Below, piece by piece: positions 63,670 through 64,000 of a DNA stretch of 64,000 nucleotides; the stretch's first letter is position 1, and each line of letters opens with the position of its first letter. The stretch spans positions 1-64,000 of the forward strand of contig CAMQTJ010000005.1 of assembly GCA_947037125.1 (NCBI GenBank), read 5' to 3'. This DNA is from an uncultured Holdemania sp. GTDB lineage: Bacteria; Bacillota_I; Bacilli_A; Erysipelotrichales; Erysipelotrichaceae. The notes under the pieces were generated by a model, which was given only the letters and a program-made list of their open reading frames with translations, was not told the origin of the DNA and did no database searches. Made by a program: the position numbers and the translations under genes.

Positions 63670-63698
63670 AATATACCATTTCTAGTAACTAATGTCAA
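63670..63698 (-). promoter_or_regulatory. Promoter of the tRNA-Ile/tRNA-Ala operon
   Basis: -35 TTGACA (63693-63698), 17-base spacer, -10 TATATT (63670-63675), about 24 bases ahead of tRNA-Ile. Confidence 0.82.
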
Positions 63699-63713
63699 CG
63701 CTTTTTTTAATAT

Positions 63714-64000
63714 TTATATTATTTTTTTTAAAAAGTTATTAATACCTTCAAATATTGAATATGCAATAGCTTCTTGGTATTTATCATTTAGTAATTTATT
63801 TAACTCATTATTATTAGATAAAAATCCATATTCGATCAAAACGCCAATATTTTTACTATTATTCAAGACAAAGAAATCTCCACTAACCGGTATATATTTG
63901 CTTTCAGTTGTTTTGGCAAGAGACTCTTGAATTATCATTGCCAATTCCTTTGAGTTTTGATCTTTTATTTGATAATAAATTTGAGACCCGTGACATGAAT
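63714..64000 (-). CDS. N-acetylmuramoyl-L-alanine amidase (CwlD-like), N-terminus beyond window
   Basis: The C-terminal ~95 residues of an Amidase_3 enzyme. The frame stays open from the right edge, reading CHGSQIYYQIKDQNSKELA, matching the conserved H-x-G-x-Q-x-(F/Y)-Y zone. It continues through VLNNSKNIGVLIEYGFLSNNNEL, which carries the catalytic Glu, to the stop at 63714. It cleaves peptidoglycan side chains; the zinc-binding N-terminal half is outside the window. Confidence 0.82.
   Translation of the reverse strand, partial: SCHGSQIYYQIKDQNSKELAMIIQESLAKTTESKYIPVSGDFFVLNNSKNIGVLIEYGFLSNNNELNKLLNDKYQEAIAYSIFEGINNFLKKII

Overview
This window is AT-rich DNA from a low-GC Bacillota (Firmicutes) bacterium. 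The gene content points to a fermentative anaerobe of the Erysipelotrichia or clostridial type: pyruvate formate-lyase, a reverse rubrerythrin, an extracytoplasmic flavoprotein lipoprotein, several sugar PTS systems and FeoAB iron uptake. The placement is inference; no rRNA is present. The code is standard: UGA is used as a stop and UGG for Trp. Most genes lie on the minus strand in short operons with strong Shine-Dalgarno sites and bidirectional hairpin terminators. There is no CRISPR array, prophage or intact insertion sequence.

Layout. 1-1213: a glycine-rich secreted protein running off the left edge, with a small two-helix membrane protein ahead of it. 1214-2836: a long gene-poor stretch with hairpins and a possible transposase remnant. 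2837-7314: an alpha-glucoside/maltose PTS operon (EIIA, BglG-type antiterminator, EIICB, GH4 6-phospho-glucosidase) with two RAT/terminator switches. 7435-10754: acetyltransferase, a DUF308-like membrane protein with a possible hydrolase tail, amidohydrolase. 10929-19584: tRNA-Leu, diguanylate cyclase, CPBP protease, MATE pump with a leader hairpin, TetR regulator divergent from an alcohol/aldehyde dehydrogenase pair, and an unknown protein. 19845-25108: a branched-chain amino acid ABC transporter (livJHMGF) with a CBS-ACT protein. 25153-31384: tcdA-miaA-mutL-mutS. 31603-33153: an EIICB-like PTS protein that lacks the phosphorylated cysteine. 33238-37842: a RodA/FtsW protein and an ABC-2 exporter with three related permeases. 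37898-42412: XRE regulator, SemiSWEET, NAD kinase, CYTH protein and two tandem Gfo/Idh oxidoreductases. 42553-48253: a mannose-family PTS with a SIS-domain enzyme, followed by a PRD regulator split by an in-frame UGA. 48429-53198: small membrane protein, rubrerythrin, feo operon and a divergent DtxR-family regulator. 53243-57658: YwbE, M42 peptidase and the pyruvate formate-lyase system. 57759-64000: pentapeptide-repeat protein, flavoprotein with divergent AraC regulator, second MATE pump, tRNA-Ile and tRNA-Ala, and the end of a CwlD-like amidase.

The most notable features are: (1) pyruvate formate-lyase encoded in two pieces, with the glycyl-radical domain as a separate 80-residue protein; (2) a sugar regulator split by one UGA followed at once by an in-frame AUG; (3) three copies of GTTAG-N6-CTAAC around the feo genes, opposite a DtxR-family gene; (4) eleven copies of the DnaA-box 9-mer TTATCCACA, all in one orientation, four of them in the mutL linker; (5) a PTS permease-like protein with Ser in place of the catalytic Cys; (6) a glycine-rich surface protein with pure GGC codon tracts.
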